Shown here in pieces: positions 1-9,571 of a stretch of 64,000 bases of DNA. Both the position numbers and the translations under genes were made by a program. Within the stretch, counting starts at the first letter, position 1. Each line of letters starts with the position of its first letter. Source of the stretch: CALSMU01 sp965230225 (GTDB lineage: Bacteria; Bacteroidota; Bacteroidia; Flavobacteriales_D; Parvicellaceae); contig CBDDKM010000002.1 of assembly GCA_965230225.1 (NCBI GenBank), forward strand, positions 434,001 through 498,000. Reading direction: 5' to 3'. The notes under the pieces were generated by a model, which saw only the letters and a program-made list of their open reading frames with translations, did not search any database and was not told the DNA's origin.

Positions 1-17
1 ATTCTTATTTTAGTGGG

Positions 18-866
18 ATGAATAAAGCTTTGGCCATTTTATTATTGTGTTTCGGTTATCTCAATAGCTGGGCAACTGTACAACATGATACTCTCTACAT
101 TAATCGACAGATTAATACAGTAGCCACCTATTCGGTTCACTACTGTTCTTTTAATAACACGGATACATTTCAGGTTAAAAATCACGATTTAACTAAACCC
201 ATCAACGACACCATTGATCTGGTAGTAATTAACAATGATTCGCTTTCACATACTTTTACCATTGATAACTATATCACATCAGGCAATACCATTGCCGCCG
301 GAGATACTGGTCGATTTGAAATAACCATTAATACAGAAGGAACATACCGCTACTATTCTGATGTACCTTATGGACAAATGCTTGGAGCTTCGGGTATTTT
401 ACAAGTGGGATACGATTCGCAAATCCCATTTTTTTGGAATTTATTCGATTACCAATCGGTTGAAGGGGAGCAAATAGCATTGGGAAATGCTACTGGTTAT
501 ACCATCCCTTATTTACCTGAGGTATACTCCTTCAATAACCTTCCTTATCCGGATATCTTAAATGATTCCACATGTTACCTAAATGCCTCAGTAAATGATA
601 ATATTGTTATTTCAATTGTTAATTCCGGTAACATGAACCATATCCTTCATTTTCATGGCTACCACGTTACCATTTTACAGGCACACATTTCTGACCAGGT
701 TGGTTGGTCGAAAGATACTTTCCCTGTTTTAAAAGGGGAGGCAATGACCATACAATTAGTTCCAGACCAACCGGGAATATACCCTGTTCATAGCCACAAT
801 CTGGCAGCTCTTAACACCGGTGGGTACCCTGGAGGAATGCTAACCTTACTAAACATTACACCATGA
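18..866 (+). CDS. Secreted cupredoxin / multicopper-oxidase-like protein (first half of a split pair)
   Basis: This 282-aa protein opens with a signal peptide of about 19 residues. It contains two cupredoxin-like beta-sandwich regions. Near residue 210 there is an HFHGYH stretch and near residue 262 an HSHN stretch, which resemble the C-terminal copper-binding motifs of multicopper oxidases. The stop overlaps the start of the next gene (ATGA at 863-866), and that next gene carries HLHG and YHCH motifs, so the two probably act as one extracytoplasmic oxidase or as partners. Only 17 bases precede the ATG, but the signal peptide supports this start. Substrate is unknown. Confidence 0.7.
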   Translation: MNKALAILLLCFGYLNSWATVQHDTLYINRQINTVATYSVHYCSFNNTDTFQVKNHDLTKPINDTIDLVVINNDSLSHTFTIDNYITSGNTIAAGDTGRFEITINTEGTYRYYSDVPYGQMLGASGILQVGYDSQIPFFWNLFDYQSVEGEQIALGNATGYTIPYLPEVYSFNNLPYPDILNDSTCYLNASVNDNIVISIVNSGNMNHILHFHGYHVTILQAHISDQVGWSKDTFPVLKGEAMTIQLVPDQPGIYPVHSHNLAALNTGGYPGGMLTLLNITP

Positions 867-2047
867 AAAAGCTTATTCTAATACTCGTTTTAGCTATTTC
901 TTCTGGAGTAATAGCACAAGAAAAACACTTTTACACCTTTGCCAAAATGAATGGTAACTTACCTCTGGAAGGTGGTGGATCAACCACTTACTGGGGCTTT
1001 GGAACCTATCAACCAAGTATTCCGAGTAACCATAAAATAGAGTACCCTTCTCCAACTTTGGAAGTTAATCAGAATGACTCTGTATTTGTTCACTTTTGGA
1101 ATGAAAGTGCTGAGGATCATACCATTCACTTGCATGGACTAGATGTTGATCAGGCCAACGATGGTGTACCATCCACTTCTCAACCAATTGCCAACGACGA
1201 TAGCACTGTTTATGCATTTAAAGCTAAACATCCAGGGTTATTCATCTACCATTGCCATGTGGCTACACCGCAACATATCAGTATGGGGATGTACGGGATG
1301 ATTGTTGTACTCAATTCACCTGAAGTCAATTTGATTTACTCAGGAGGGCCATCGTTTAATAAATCTTACAACTTTCTTTCTTCTGATTTTGACCTGAACA
1401 TCAACAACAACCCAACCTCTCCGGGGCCATTTCATGAGTACGATGCAGATTATTTTATGGTAAACGGTAAATCTGGTGTTCAGCTTTATGACAATACAGA
1501 GAACTTAATTGAAATGGCAGCAGGAGATTCTGTACTTCTGCGAATTGGAAATATGGGGTACACGGTGGCCAATTATATCTTTCCATCCGAAGCCAATGCA
1601 ATTATTTATACTTCTGATGGAAGAGTTCTGCCCAATGCAGTTGATTCTGACACAGTGACTTTATACCCAGGAGAACGATTTGGAGTGCTGCTTACACCTA
1701 CCACAACAATAACAGATTGGTTGGTGGTAGAAAATCAGAATATTACTGACTTAAGCCCTATTGGAACCAATTACATTGGAATTAACCGATACAATCATCC
1801 TAATTCGATAGAAGAACCGGAAAACCTTGCAATGGAGTTATATCCTAACCCAACTACCGATCAACTAAACATTCAGGTAGAACACAAGGAGTCGCCTTAC
1901 ACTTTAATTAATCAATATGGTAAAGTGGTTAAAAGAGGTACTTTCTTTAAAGGGTTAAACAGCTTTTCCTGTGCTGATTTGGATAATGGAATTTACCTTC
2001 TTTACACCCCCGAATCAGGTGTTCAGAAAGTAGTGGTTTCCAGATAA
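863..2047 (+). CDS. Multicopper oxidase-like protein with T9SS C-terminal sorting domain
   Basis: This 394-aa protein has a signal peptide (residues 1-18), a cupredoxin domain with HLHG near residue 91 and a YHCHVATPQH region near residue 132, and a second domain at about 170-300. The last 75 residues form a type A T9SS sorting domain (LYPNPTTDQLNI followed by a GIYLLY strand and a terminal VVVSR), so the protein should be exported and attached to the cell surface. It is translationally coupled to the upstream cupredoxin gene. Copper motifs are visible; the oxidised substrate is not. Confidence 0.75.
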   Translation: MKKLILILVLAISSGVIAQEKHFYTFAKMNGNLPLEGGGSTTYWGFGTYQPSIPSNHKIEYPSPTLEVNQNDSVFVHFWNESAEDHTIHLHGLDVDQANDGVPSTSQPIANDDSTVYAFKAKHPGLFIYHCHVATPQHISMGMYGMIVVLNSPEVNLIYSGGPSFNKSYNFLSSDFDLNINNNPTSPGPFHEYDADYFMVNGKSGVQLYDNTENLIEMAAGDSVLLRIGNMGYTVANYIFPSEANAIIYTSDGRVLPNAVDSDTVTLYPGERFGVLLTPTTTITDWLVVENQNITDLSPIGTNYIGINRYNHPNSIEEPENLAMELYPNPTTDQLNIQVEHKESPYTLINQYGKVVKRGTFFKGLNSFSCADLDNGIYLLYTPESGVQKVVVSR

Positions 2048-2077
2048 ATATTAGGGTGCGAATAACGTGCTTTAAAA

Positions 2078-2108
2078 TTGAGTATCTGCCAATGTTTTTC
2101 TACTTTTG
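2078..2108 (+). promoter_or_regulatory. Bacteroidota-type promoter for pheT
   Basis: TACTTTTG at 2101-2108 fits the Bacteroidota -7 consensus TAnnTTTG. A TTG lies 20 bases upstream at 2078-2080, where the -33 element is expected. The pheT ATG follows at 2130. Assignment is by pattern only. Confidence 0.5.
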
Positions 2109-2129
2109 CGCATTCAATTATAGCGTAAA

Positions 2130-4571
2130 ATGAAGATTTCTTATAACTGGCTAAAACAATACATTAATGTTGACATGGATGCTGAACAAGTTTCGGACAT
2201 TCTTACCGACATTGGACTTGAGGTTGAAAAGACTGAACAGGTTGAAACTATACCCGGAGGTTTAAAAGGATTAGTGATTGGTGAAGTATTGTCTAAAGAA
2301 AAGCATCCAGATGCTGATCGATTAAGCGTAACTTCTGTAAATATTGGTGCTGAACAACCACAGCAAATTGTTTGTGGAGCTCCAAATGTTATGGCAGGCC
2401 AAAAAGTGGTTGTTGCCACTCCAGGAACTACCATTCATCCTACGGAAGGAGATCCATTTAAGATTAAGAAATCCAAAATTCGAGGAGTAGAATCCCTAGG
2501 GATGATTTGCGCTGAAGATGAAATTGGATTGGGAAAAAGCCACGACGGAATTATGGTTCTGGATGCTAATGCAAAAGTTGGGTTAGCTGCTAATCAGTAT
2601 TTCAATGTAGAAGACGATATCATTTTCGAAATTGGATTAACTCCAAATAGAGCAGATGGAATGAGCCATATTGGAGTTGCCAGAGACTTAATGGTAGCGC
2701 TAAAGTTCCGAAATCTAATTGACGAAAATGCAACATTAAATGTTCCTGATATAAGTGGGTTTTCTGCAGATAACAACAATTTAGAGGTAGCTATATCTGT
2801 TGAAGATTACGAAGCTTGTCCTCGTTATGCAGGGGTAACTATCAGCAACGTTAAAGTGGAGGCTTCTCCAGAATGGTTACAAAATAGATTGAGGTCAATT
2901 GGTCTTGGGCCAATTAATAACATAGTAGACATTACCAATTTTGTTTTGCACGAAATGGGACAACCATTACACGCATTTGATGCGAAAGTTGTAAATGGAA
3001 AAGTTGTTGTAAAACAATTGCAGGAAGGAACTAAGTTTACTACACTAGATGAAGCAGAAAGAGAGTTGAGTGATAAAGACTTAATGATTTGCAACGAGGC
3101 TGGTGGGATGTGTATTGCCGGTGTATTTGGAGGTATCCAATCTGGAGTTACAGAAACCACTACCGATGTCTTTTTGGAAAGTGCTTACTTCAATCCGGTT
3201 AGCGTTCGTAAAACAGCTAAAAGACATGGATTAAACACAGATGCTTCCTTTAGGTTTGAAAGAGGAATTGATCCTAACATTACAATAGAAGCACTAAAAA
3301 GAGCTGCTCTTTTAATTAAAGAAATTGCAGGTGGAGAAATTTCATCTGAAATCACAGATTTATATCCAAAATCTATCGAAGATTTCACTTTTAGCATCAA
3401 TTTAGATAGAATTAGAACCCTTTGCGGTGTTCAGTTTAAGCAAGAAGAAATTGAAAAGATTTTAACTCTATTAGAAATAGAAATTCTAGAGAAGAACGAA
3501 GAAGTATTTACCATCAAAGTTCCTTCTTACAGAGTTGATGTTCAAAGAGAAGCAGATATAGCCGAAGAGGTGTTAAGAATTTACGGATTCAACAACATTC
3601 CAATGCCTGAGAAATTAAATAGTTCTCTGGCTTATCGACCAAAAATCGATAAGGAGTGGTTACAAAATATGGTAAGCGATATGCTGGTTTCTGCCGGTTT
3701 ATCAGAAGCGATGTCTAACTCATTAACCAAGTCTGATTACGTATCTAAGGCAAATGCCAGTCATCTTAAAGAGGAGTTTAACGTGGAAATGCTTAACCCA
3801 TTGAGTTCTGATTTAAATGTAATGAGACAATCCTTATTATTTAATGGATTAGAAGCTGTACGATTAAATCAAAACCACGGTAACTCCAGAGTGAAGTTAT
3901 TCGAGTTTGGTAAGATTTACCAAAAGTTTGAATCAGGTTATCAGGAAAATCAAATGCTTTCGGTTTACCTAAGCGGAGCAAGAAACGAAGAGTCGTGGAA
4001 CGGGAATAACTCTGAGGTAAGTTTTTATACTCTTAAGAGCCTTGTTGAAGGAATCCTTAAGCGTTTAGGTGTTTGGAAAAACTACAGTATTGGTGGAACT
4101 AAAAACGACCTGTTAGAAGATGGTCTTACCTATAAAATTGCCAAAAAGAAGGTAGTAGAAATGGGATGGGTTAGAAACAACCTGAAAAACCAATTCGACA
4201 TCAAAAACGATGTTTTCTATGCTGAGTTTAATTGGGATGTTTTGATGGAACTTACGGTAATGAATAAAGTTAAGTTCAAAGAACTACCTAAGTTCCCTGC
4301 TGTAACCAGAGACCTTTCTTTACTGTTAGACGACACAGTTCGATTTGAAGAGATTGCTGAAATTGCAACTCAATGTGATAAGCGATTATTGAAAGAAGTG
4401 AAGCTTTTTGATGTTTACAAAGGGAAAAACATGGAAAAGGGAAAGAAATCTTACGCAGTTCGATTTGTACTTCAAGACGAAAACAAAACTTTAAGAGATA
4501 AAGACATTGATAAAGTAATGGGTAAAATCCAGGATTCTGTTATCAATAAACTGGGTGCTCAATTGAGATAA
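2130..4571 (+). CDS. pheT: Phenylalanine--tRNA ligase beta subunit
   Basis: This 813-aa protein matches the full length of bacterial PheT, which pairs with PheS as a heterotetramer to charge tRNA-Phe. Domains in order are the N-terminal region, an EMAP-type tRNA-binding domain (about 40-150, with HPDADRL), the B3/B4 editing domain (about 210-390, with NNIVDITNFVLHEMGQPLHAFD), the B5 domain (about 410-480), a catalytic-like core, and a C-terminal FDX-ACB anticodon-binding domain (from about 715, KFPAVTRDLSLL). pheS is not adjacent. It is followed closely by the acyltransferase gene. Confidence 0.97.
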   Translation: MKISYNWLKQYINVDMDAEQVSDILTDIGLEVEKTEQVETIPGGLKGLVIGEVLSKEKHPDADRLSVTSVNIGAEQPQQIVCGAPNVMAGQKVVVATPGTTIHPTEGDPFKIKKSKIRGVESLGMICAEDEIGLGKSHDGIMVLDANAKVGLAANQYFNVEDDIIFEIGLTPNRADGMSHIGVARDLMVALKFRNLIDENATLNVPDISGFSADNNNLEVAISVEDYEACPRYAGVTISNVKVEASPEWLQNRLRSIGLGPINNIVDITNFVLHEMGQPLHAFDAKVVNGKVVVKQLQEGTKFTTLDEAERELSDKDLMICNEAGGMCIAGVFGGIQSGVTETTTDVFLESAYFNPVSVRKTAKRHGLNTDASFRFERGIDPNITIEALKRAALLIKEIAGGEISSEITDLYPKSIEDFTFSINLDRIRTLCGVQFKQEEIEKILTLLEIEILEKNEEVFTIKVPSYRVDVQREADIAEEVLRIYGFNNIPMPEKLNSSLAYRPKIDKEWLQNMVSDMLVSAGLSEAMSNSLTKSDYVSKANASHLKEEFNVEMLNPLSSDLNVMRQSLLFNGLEAVRLNQNHGNSRVKLFEFGKIYQKFESGYQENQMLSVYLSGARNEESWNGNNSEVSFYTLKSLVEGILKRLGVWKNYSIGGTKNDLLEDGLTYKIAKKKVVEMGWVRNNLKNQFDIKNDVFYAEFNWDVLMELTVMNKVKFKELPKFPAVTRDLSLLLDDTVRFEEIAEIATQCDKRLLKEVKLFDVYKGKNMEKGKKSYAVRFVLQDENKTLRDKDIDKVMGKIQDSVINKLGAQLR

Positions 4572-4577
4572 TTAGCC

Positions 4578-5909
4578 ATGAGAATTAACAATTGGAGTGC
4601 TCTTTACACATTTGGATATGCTTTGGTATCTGTTGGTGTTAAAACCTTTTACAAAAGGTCTGAGGTTACAGGTAAACAACACATCCCTAAAAACAAACCG
4701 ATACTATTTGCAGCCAACCATCAGAATGCCTTTATGGATCCTGTTGTGATAGCAGTAAATCTTTCCCGACCTACCTACTATTTGGTAAGAGCAGATGTTT
4801 TTAAGAAAAAAACCGTAGCCAAAATATTCGATAGCATCAACATGATGCCTGTGTATAGACAAAGAGATGGAGGCGATCCAATTAAGAAAAATGAAGCTAT
4901 TTTTGCCCGCTGTCAGGAACTTCTGTCTAAGAACAGAACCATTATGATTTTTGCAGAAGGAAATCAGGGTAAATTCAAACAACTTAGACCCCTTAAAAAA
5001 GGAGTATTTAGAATTGGATTAGGGGCCCTGGATAAGTACTCAGATGACCTGGATGTACACATTGTTCCAGTGGGCATAAACTACAGTGACTTGTACAATA
5101 TGGGAAGTACAGTGCTAATCAATTTTGGAGAGCCCATCCGACTTAAGGACCATTTTGAAAATTTTCAAAAATCAGATAGTAAAACTTACGCTGAATTAAC
5201 CAAGGTTCTAACTAAGAAAATGAGTAGCTTGATGATCGACATCAAGGAGATGGATTACTACGATTTAATCCATAATTCTATGATAATGTTAGAACAAGAC
5301 ATTCTTCAGTTAGAAGGAATCAAAGAACGATCATTAAGCAAAACTTTTGTCGGGCAAAAATCTTTTATTGAAAAAGCTGAAAATCATATTCGACAAAATC
5401 AAGAGAAAGCTGATGACTTAAAAAGCGTTGAAAAGGAATTTACTGAAGGGATGTCGAAGCACGATCTTAGGTCGTGGTTATTCGAAAAAGAAAGTCATAG
5501 TACCGGGGGCCATTTGCTTGGGTTAGCTCTATTATCTCCCTTACATTTGTACGGCATGATTAATAGCTACCTTCCCTACCGAATTCCTGCAAGATTTGTT
5601 GAGAAGAAGATTAAAGATCTACAGTTCCATAGCTCGCTAAAAATGGCAATGGGAGTATTCTTGTTCTTTACCTTCTGGATTATTCAAACCTCATTAGTGG
5701 CATTATTTACCGATCACTACATCTGGTTAATGTATTTAGCTTCTCTAATAATTACAGCTCCTATTAGCTATAGATATTGGATTTCTTTACTGAAGTTTAG
5801 AGGAAAGAAAAGGTACAACCAATTAAAGTCTGAACAACCGGAAGAATTTAATCGATTGCGAAGTCACTATTTATCATTAAAGACATTTGTAAAAGACTTA
5901 TATCAATAA
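4578..5909 (+). CDS. PlsC-family 1-acylglycerol-3-phosphate-type acyltransferase
   Basis: This 443-aa protein carries the acyltransferase HX4D motif in NHQNAFMDP (about residues 48-56) and a second conserved block, FAEGNQGKF (about 125-133), typical of PlsC phospholipid acyltransferases. Two membrane segments lie near residues 355-400. The C-terminal extension with coiled-coil and TM regions is longer than in the classic 240-aa PlsC. It starts 6 bases after pheT and is probably co-transcribed with it. Likely role is acyl transfer in phospholipid synthesis at the inner membrane. Confidence 0.85.
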   Translation: MRINNWSALYTFGYALVSVGVKTFYKRSEVTGKQHIPKNKPILFAANHQNAFMDPVVIAVNLSRPTYYLVRADVFKKKTVAKIFDSINMMPVYRQRDGGDPIKKNEAIFARCQELLSKNRTIMIFAEGNQGKFKQLRPLKKGVFRIGLGALDKYSDDLDVHIVPVGINYSDLYNMGSTVLINFGEPIRLKDHFENFQKSDSKTYAELTKVLTKKMSSLMIDIKEMDYYDLIHNSMIMLEQDILQLEGIKERSLSKTFVGQKSFIEKAENHIRQNQEKADDLKSVEKEFTEGMSKHDLRSWLFEKESHSTGGHLLGLALLSPLHLYGMINSYLPYRIPARFVEKKIKDLQFHSSLKMAMGVFLFFTFWIIQTSLVALFTDHYIWLMYLASLIITAPISYRYWISLLKFRGKKRYNQLKSEQPEEFNRLRSHYLSLKTFVKDLYQ

Positions 5910-5910
5910 A

Positions 5911-5940
5911 AAAAGCCCTGACTTAATTGTCAGGGCTTTT
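5911..5940. terminator. Bidirectional rho-independent terminator
   Basis: A perfect stem, AAAAGCCCTGAC / GTCAGGGCTTTT, with a 6-nt loop, lies between two convergent genes and can end both transcripts. Confidence 0.85.
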
Positions 5941-5962
5941 TATTTGTAAATGTGGTTGTTTA

Positions 5963-6847
5963 CTAAAGTACTCCGTTTCCAACGTATTTTCCGTCTTTGT
6001 AAACCTCAATTCTCTCAAGTAGTCCGTTCTCATCATAGATGTAATGCTTACCGTTCCATAAGTTTCCTTTCTTGAACTCACCATCCATTAAGATGTCTTT
6101 GTTCTCGTTGTAGGTCTTATGGTATCCATCAGTAATGCCTTTATCATCTTTAGGGTCGAATATTTGTCCATCACCGGCAACACCGTCTCCTTCTCCTCTA
6201 TCTTCTTCTAAAACTACAGGTGGGTTAACTCTTGGCTTTTCAACTCTCTCTGCAACTACTCCTTCTTCTCCGTATTCAATTTCTTCTTTAATGTCTCCGT
6301 TTGGATAGTACCTGGTTGCTTTTCCAGACTCAACTCCGTTTTTAGTTCCAAATTCCAACTCTAATTGTCCGTTAGAATGATAATACCTTACAGTACCATC
6401 AGTTTTTCCATTCTCATTAAAGTTCTTCTCTTGTGCTAACTCTCCGTTGGCATGCCATCTTTTAAATGAACCAGTATAAGCTCTTCCCTTCCAACTACCT
6501 TGCTCCTCAACCTGTCCGTTTTCATAATAGGTAGTAAAATCTCCACTTGCTTTTCCGTTCTTAAACTCGATTTCACTTTTAACATTTCCATTTGGATAAT
6601 ACTTCTTCCACATTCCAATTTTTCTATTGGACTTGTAGTTACCTTCTTCCACTTTATCGTTAGGCTTAAAGTCAGGAAGGTTTCTCATGTGGGCCCAGAT
6701 AATCCAATACCCTTCTTTTCTACCATCCACTTTTTGATTGATGGTATCTTTTTCCTGACCACCTGGGGGATCAGTTTTTGTCATTGCTGATCCACTTGTG
6801 GACAACAAGCAAAGGGTGAATAATATCGCGTAAATCTTTTTCATCAT
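5963..6847 (-). CDS. Secreted YwqK/MORN-type repeat protein
   Basis: This 294-aa protein has an N-terminal signal peptide (about 1-22) followed by tandem repeats of roughly 22 residues with the pattern YYxNGxxxxE...G, seen at about 80-200 (for example KKYYPNGNVKSEIEF and RYYHSNGQLELEF). This repeat is found in MORN-like proteins and in the YwqK family. A Glu/Gly-rich linker (about 205-230) precedes a final repeat. Secreted Bacteroidota members have no firm function, so despite the family's 'antitoxin' label I do not assign an antitoxin role. Confidence 0.75.
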   Translation of the reverse strand: MMKKIYAILFTLCLLSTSGSAMTKTDPPGGQEKDTINQKVDGRKEGYWIIWAHMRNLPDFKPNDKVEEGNYKSNRKIGMWKKYYPNGNVKSEIEFKNGKASGDFTTYYENGQVEEQGSWKGRAYTGSFKRWHANGELAQEKNFNENGKTDGTVRYYHSNGQLELEFGTKNGVESGKATRYYPNGDIKEEIEYGEEGVVAERVEKPRVNPPVVLEEDRGEGDGVAGDGQIFDPKDDKGITDGYHKTYNENKDILMDGEFKKGNLWNGKHYIYDENGLLERIEVYKDGKYVGNGVL

Positions 6848-7018
6848 AGCAGTACTAATCTAACTATTATACAAATACGTTCTTTTTTTTTTCGACAAAC
6901 TCAGCACAATATCAACATTAACACAAACGTTGCAATATGTTAAAAGGTTCAAAATTGATGATAAACGACTCTTTTAATCATTTTAAAAGAAGAATTTACT
7001 TTACAAACTTTAATTCTA

Positions 7019-7972
7019 TCAAACCTCCAGACGCTTCGATAAATTTTCCAACATGCTGGAAGTCATAGCATCTATATCAAATTTTGAACTCCAATTCCAA
7101 TCTTTTCTCGCAACACTATCATCGATACTACCAGGCCATGTTTTTGCAATTTCTTCTCTAAAATCTGGACGATAAGTAATATTAAACTCTGGTATCTCCT
7201 TTTTAATTGACGTAGCAAGTAACTTTGGAGTAAAGCTCATCCCCGCCACATTATAGCTTGATCGTATGGTTATATTTTCTGCCGGAGCCTCCATTAGTTC
7301 AATGGTCGCTCTAATGGCATCGTCCATGTACATCATAGGTAACTCAGCGTTTTCACTTAAAAAACACTCATACGACCCTTGCTCAAGGGCCTTGTAATAG
7401 ATATCAACTGCATAATCTGTAGTTCCACCACCTGGTAAAGATTTATAGCTAATGAGTCCGGGGTAGCGAATACTTCTAACATCCACTCCATACTGTTTGA
7501 AATAGTACTCGCACCATCTTTCACCAGCTTGTTTACTAATACCATAAACAGTTGTTGGTTCCATAATGGTAGTTTGTGGTGTATTATCTTGAGGTGTTGT
7601 TGGTCCAAAAACAGCAATAGAACTTGGCCAGAATACTTTCTTTAACAATCCATCTTTTGCCAGATTAAGTACATTAAACAGTCCATCCATATTCAGTTGC
7701 CAGGCAAACATTGGGTTCTTTTCTGCCGTTGCGGATAGTAATGCTGCAAGCAAATATACCTGACTTACTTTATGCTCAACGATAACCTGCTTCAGGGCAT
7801 CTCCATCCAGAATGCTTAATTCTACAAAAGGCCCACTATTAAGTACCTCATCATTTGGTACCTTAATATCCGAAGCAATTACTTTTTCGTTTCCAAATCT
7901 TCTGCGTAATTCCAATACCAGTTCAGTACCTATTTGGCCAGAGGCTCCAATCACCAGAATTGTATCTTCCAT
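7019..7972 (-). CDS. NAD-dependent epimerase/dehydratase, L-threonine 3-dehydrogenase-like
   Basis: This 317-aa short-chain dehydrogenase begins with the NAD-binding motif GASGQIG (residues 9-15) and has the catalytic YGISK (about 139-143, Tyr and Lys of the SDR site). The conserved SLPGGGTTDYAVDIYY block matches the epimerase-like L-threonine 3-dehydrogenases, which oxidise threonine to 2-amino-3-ketobutyrate. It stands alone on the minus strand, divergent from the V4R kinase. A related sugar epimerase activity cannot be excluded. Confidence 0.85.
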   Translation of the reverse strand: MEDTILVIGASGQIGTELVLELRRRFGNEKVIASDIKVPNDEVLNSGPFVELSILDGDALKQVIVEHKVSQVYLLAALLSATAEKNPMFAWQLNMDGLFNVLNLAKDGLLKKVFWPSSIAVFGPTTPQDNTPQTTIMEPTTVYGISKQAGERWCEYYFKQYGVDVRSIRYPGLISYKSLPGGGTTDYAVDIYYKALEQGSYECFLSENAELPMMYMDDAIRATIELMEAPAENITIRSSYNVAGMSFTPKLLATSIKKEIPEFNITYRPDFREEIAKTWPGSIDDSVARKDWNWSSKFDIDAMTSSMLENLSKRLEV

Positions 7973-8088
7973 ATCCTATTGAGTTGTAGTTTTAGTAAGG
8001 CAAATGTACATATTAACAACCTTATATTTTAATGGCAGAAAAATAAAACTTATATTTAGTTTTTGAACCCGTTTGGCCCATCCACCAC

Positions 8089-9522
8089 ATGACAGAGGAA
8101 GAAATTGAAATACTGAAGATTAAAGTCGCTCAGTTAGAAAACGAAAACCGTCTATTAAAGGAGGGGATCACTAGTTTTCTAACTGTGGGTAAAACTGTTA
8201 CTGTTCCAGAACAATTTCAACCTATTTTTGATGAAGCTGAAAAAACAGTAGGTTCCTATTTCCAAGAACTTAAGGCTGACCCTTCAAAGGGGTCTATTGA
8301 GATTAATGATGAGCGTTACGTCTTGCTTAGGGCGTCTTCTCTATCGGTAGATTTTTTGAATAAAATAAAAAACCTTTACGCTGATAAAGGAGATAAAGAA
8401 GCTTATTTAATTGGGCGTAAATTCCTTTTTGATATTGCCCATGTATTGGGAATTGAAGATGCAAAAAATTTCCACAAAAAAATGAACCTTAAAGACCCGG
8501 TTTCTAAGCTTTCAGCAGGACCGGTACACTTTGCCTATAGTGGTTGGGCGTATGTTGATATACTTCCTGAAAGTAACCCTTCACCAGATGAAAATTTCTA
8601 CCTCAAATACCACCATCCTTTTTCTTTCGAAGCAGATGCCTGGATGAAGGAGGGTAAAAAGTCGGAATTTCCGGTTTGTATTATGAATGCCGGATACTCT
8701 TCAGGGTGGTGTGAAGAAAGCTTTGGAATACCTCTTACGGCAGTGGAAATTACCTGTAAAGCTAAAGGAGATGAAAATTGTACCTTCATCATGGCTCCAC
8801 CAGAAAAAATAGAGTCTTATCTGAAAGAAGTAGACCCGGTTCAGAGTCAATCTTCTGAATACGACATACCTTTATTCTTTGAACGAAAGAAGGCAGAAGA
8901 AAAGATCATCTCGTCGCTTAAGGAAAAAGACATTCTGTTAAAAGAGGTTCACCACAGGGTTAAGAATAACCTACAAATTGTTTCTAGCTTTTTGAACCTA
9001 CAATCGCATTTTTTACCAAGTGATGAGGCCAAAGACATGTTTAACGAAACCAGAAACAGAGTGAAAGCTCTGGCCTTGGTTCATGAAAAACTCCATGGCT
9101 CCAGCGATGTGCAATATGTAGATTTAGGGAAGTACATTCAGTCCATTATCGACCTATTGGAATACTCTTACAACAGCAAACATCGAATGAGTGTGGAAAT
9201 TGATTGTAAGAGCATAGAAAAGTTCCATATCGACATTGCTATCCCTTGTGGACTTATCATCAATGAGTTAGTCTCTAACGTATTTAAATATGCATTCCCT
9301 GATGAAAAGGAGGGAAACATTCATGTTTCTTTAACTGAAAAAGACAAGACCTGCAAAATTGTGGTTAAGGATGATGGGGTAGGTTTTCCTAACGGCTTAA
9401 ATTATCAGGAGTCTAATTCGCTCGGGTTAGAAATAGTTAATTCATTGGTGGAACAGCTAGATGGAGAACTTCAACTTAACAGTGAATCCGGTTCGGAATT
9501 TATCATCGATTTTACCGTATAA
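8089..9522 (+). CDS. V4R-domain sensor histidine kinase (HisKA_2 type)
   Basis: This 477-aa cytoplasmic kinase has no membrane segment. An N-terminal coiled coil (about 2-25) is followed by a V4R small-molecule-binding domain (about 90-245, ending in CKAKGDENCTF). A HisKA_2 dimerisation domain has the phosphoacceptor in LLKEVHHRVKNNLQ near residue 288, and a C-terminal HATPase follows (INELVSNVFKYAFP, then DDGVGFP). HisKA_2/HWE kinases often respond to light or small ligands. No response regulator is adjacent. Confidence 0.88.
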   Translation: MTEEEIEILKIKVAQLENENRLLKEGITSFLTVGKTVTVPEQFQPIFDEAEKTVGSYFQELKADPSKGSIEINDERYVLLRASSLSVDFLNKIKNLYADKGDKEAYLIGRKFLFDIAHVLGIEDAKNFHKKMNLKDPVSKLSAGPVHFAYSGWAYVDILPESNPSPDENFYLKYHHPFSFEADAWMKEGKKSEFPVCIMNAGYSSGWCEESFGIPLTAVEITCKAKGDENCTFIMAPPEKIESYLKEVDPVQSQSSEYDIPLFFERKKAEEKIISSLKEKDILLKEVHHRVKNNLQIVSSFLNLQSHFLPSDEAKDMFNETRNRVKALALVHEKLHGSSDVQYVDLGKYIQSIIDLLEYSYNSKHRMSVEIDCKSIEKFHIDIAIPCGLIINELVSNVFKYAFPDEKEGNIHVSLTEKDKTCKIVVKDDGVGFPNGLNYQESNSLGLEIVNSLVEQLDGELQLNSESGSEFIIDFTV

Positions 9523-9528
9523 AAAAAG

Positions 9529-9552
9529 AGCCACTCGTTTAAGTGACTCCCT
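9529..9552. terminator. Probable bidirectional terminator
   Basis: A stem formed by GAGCCACT and AGTGACTC (one mismatch), flanked by A and T runs, lies between convergent genes (V4R kinase and subtilase). Confidence 0.6.
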
Positions 9553-9571
9553 TTGTTATTTAATCAAGTTT

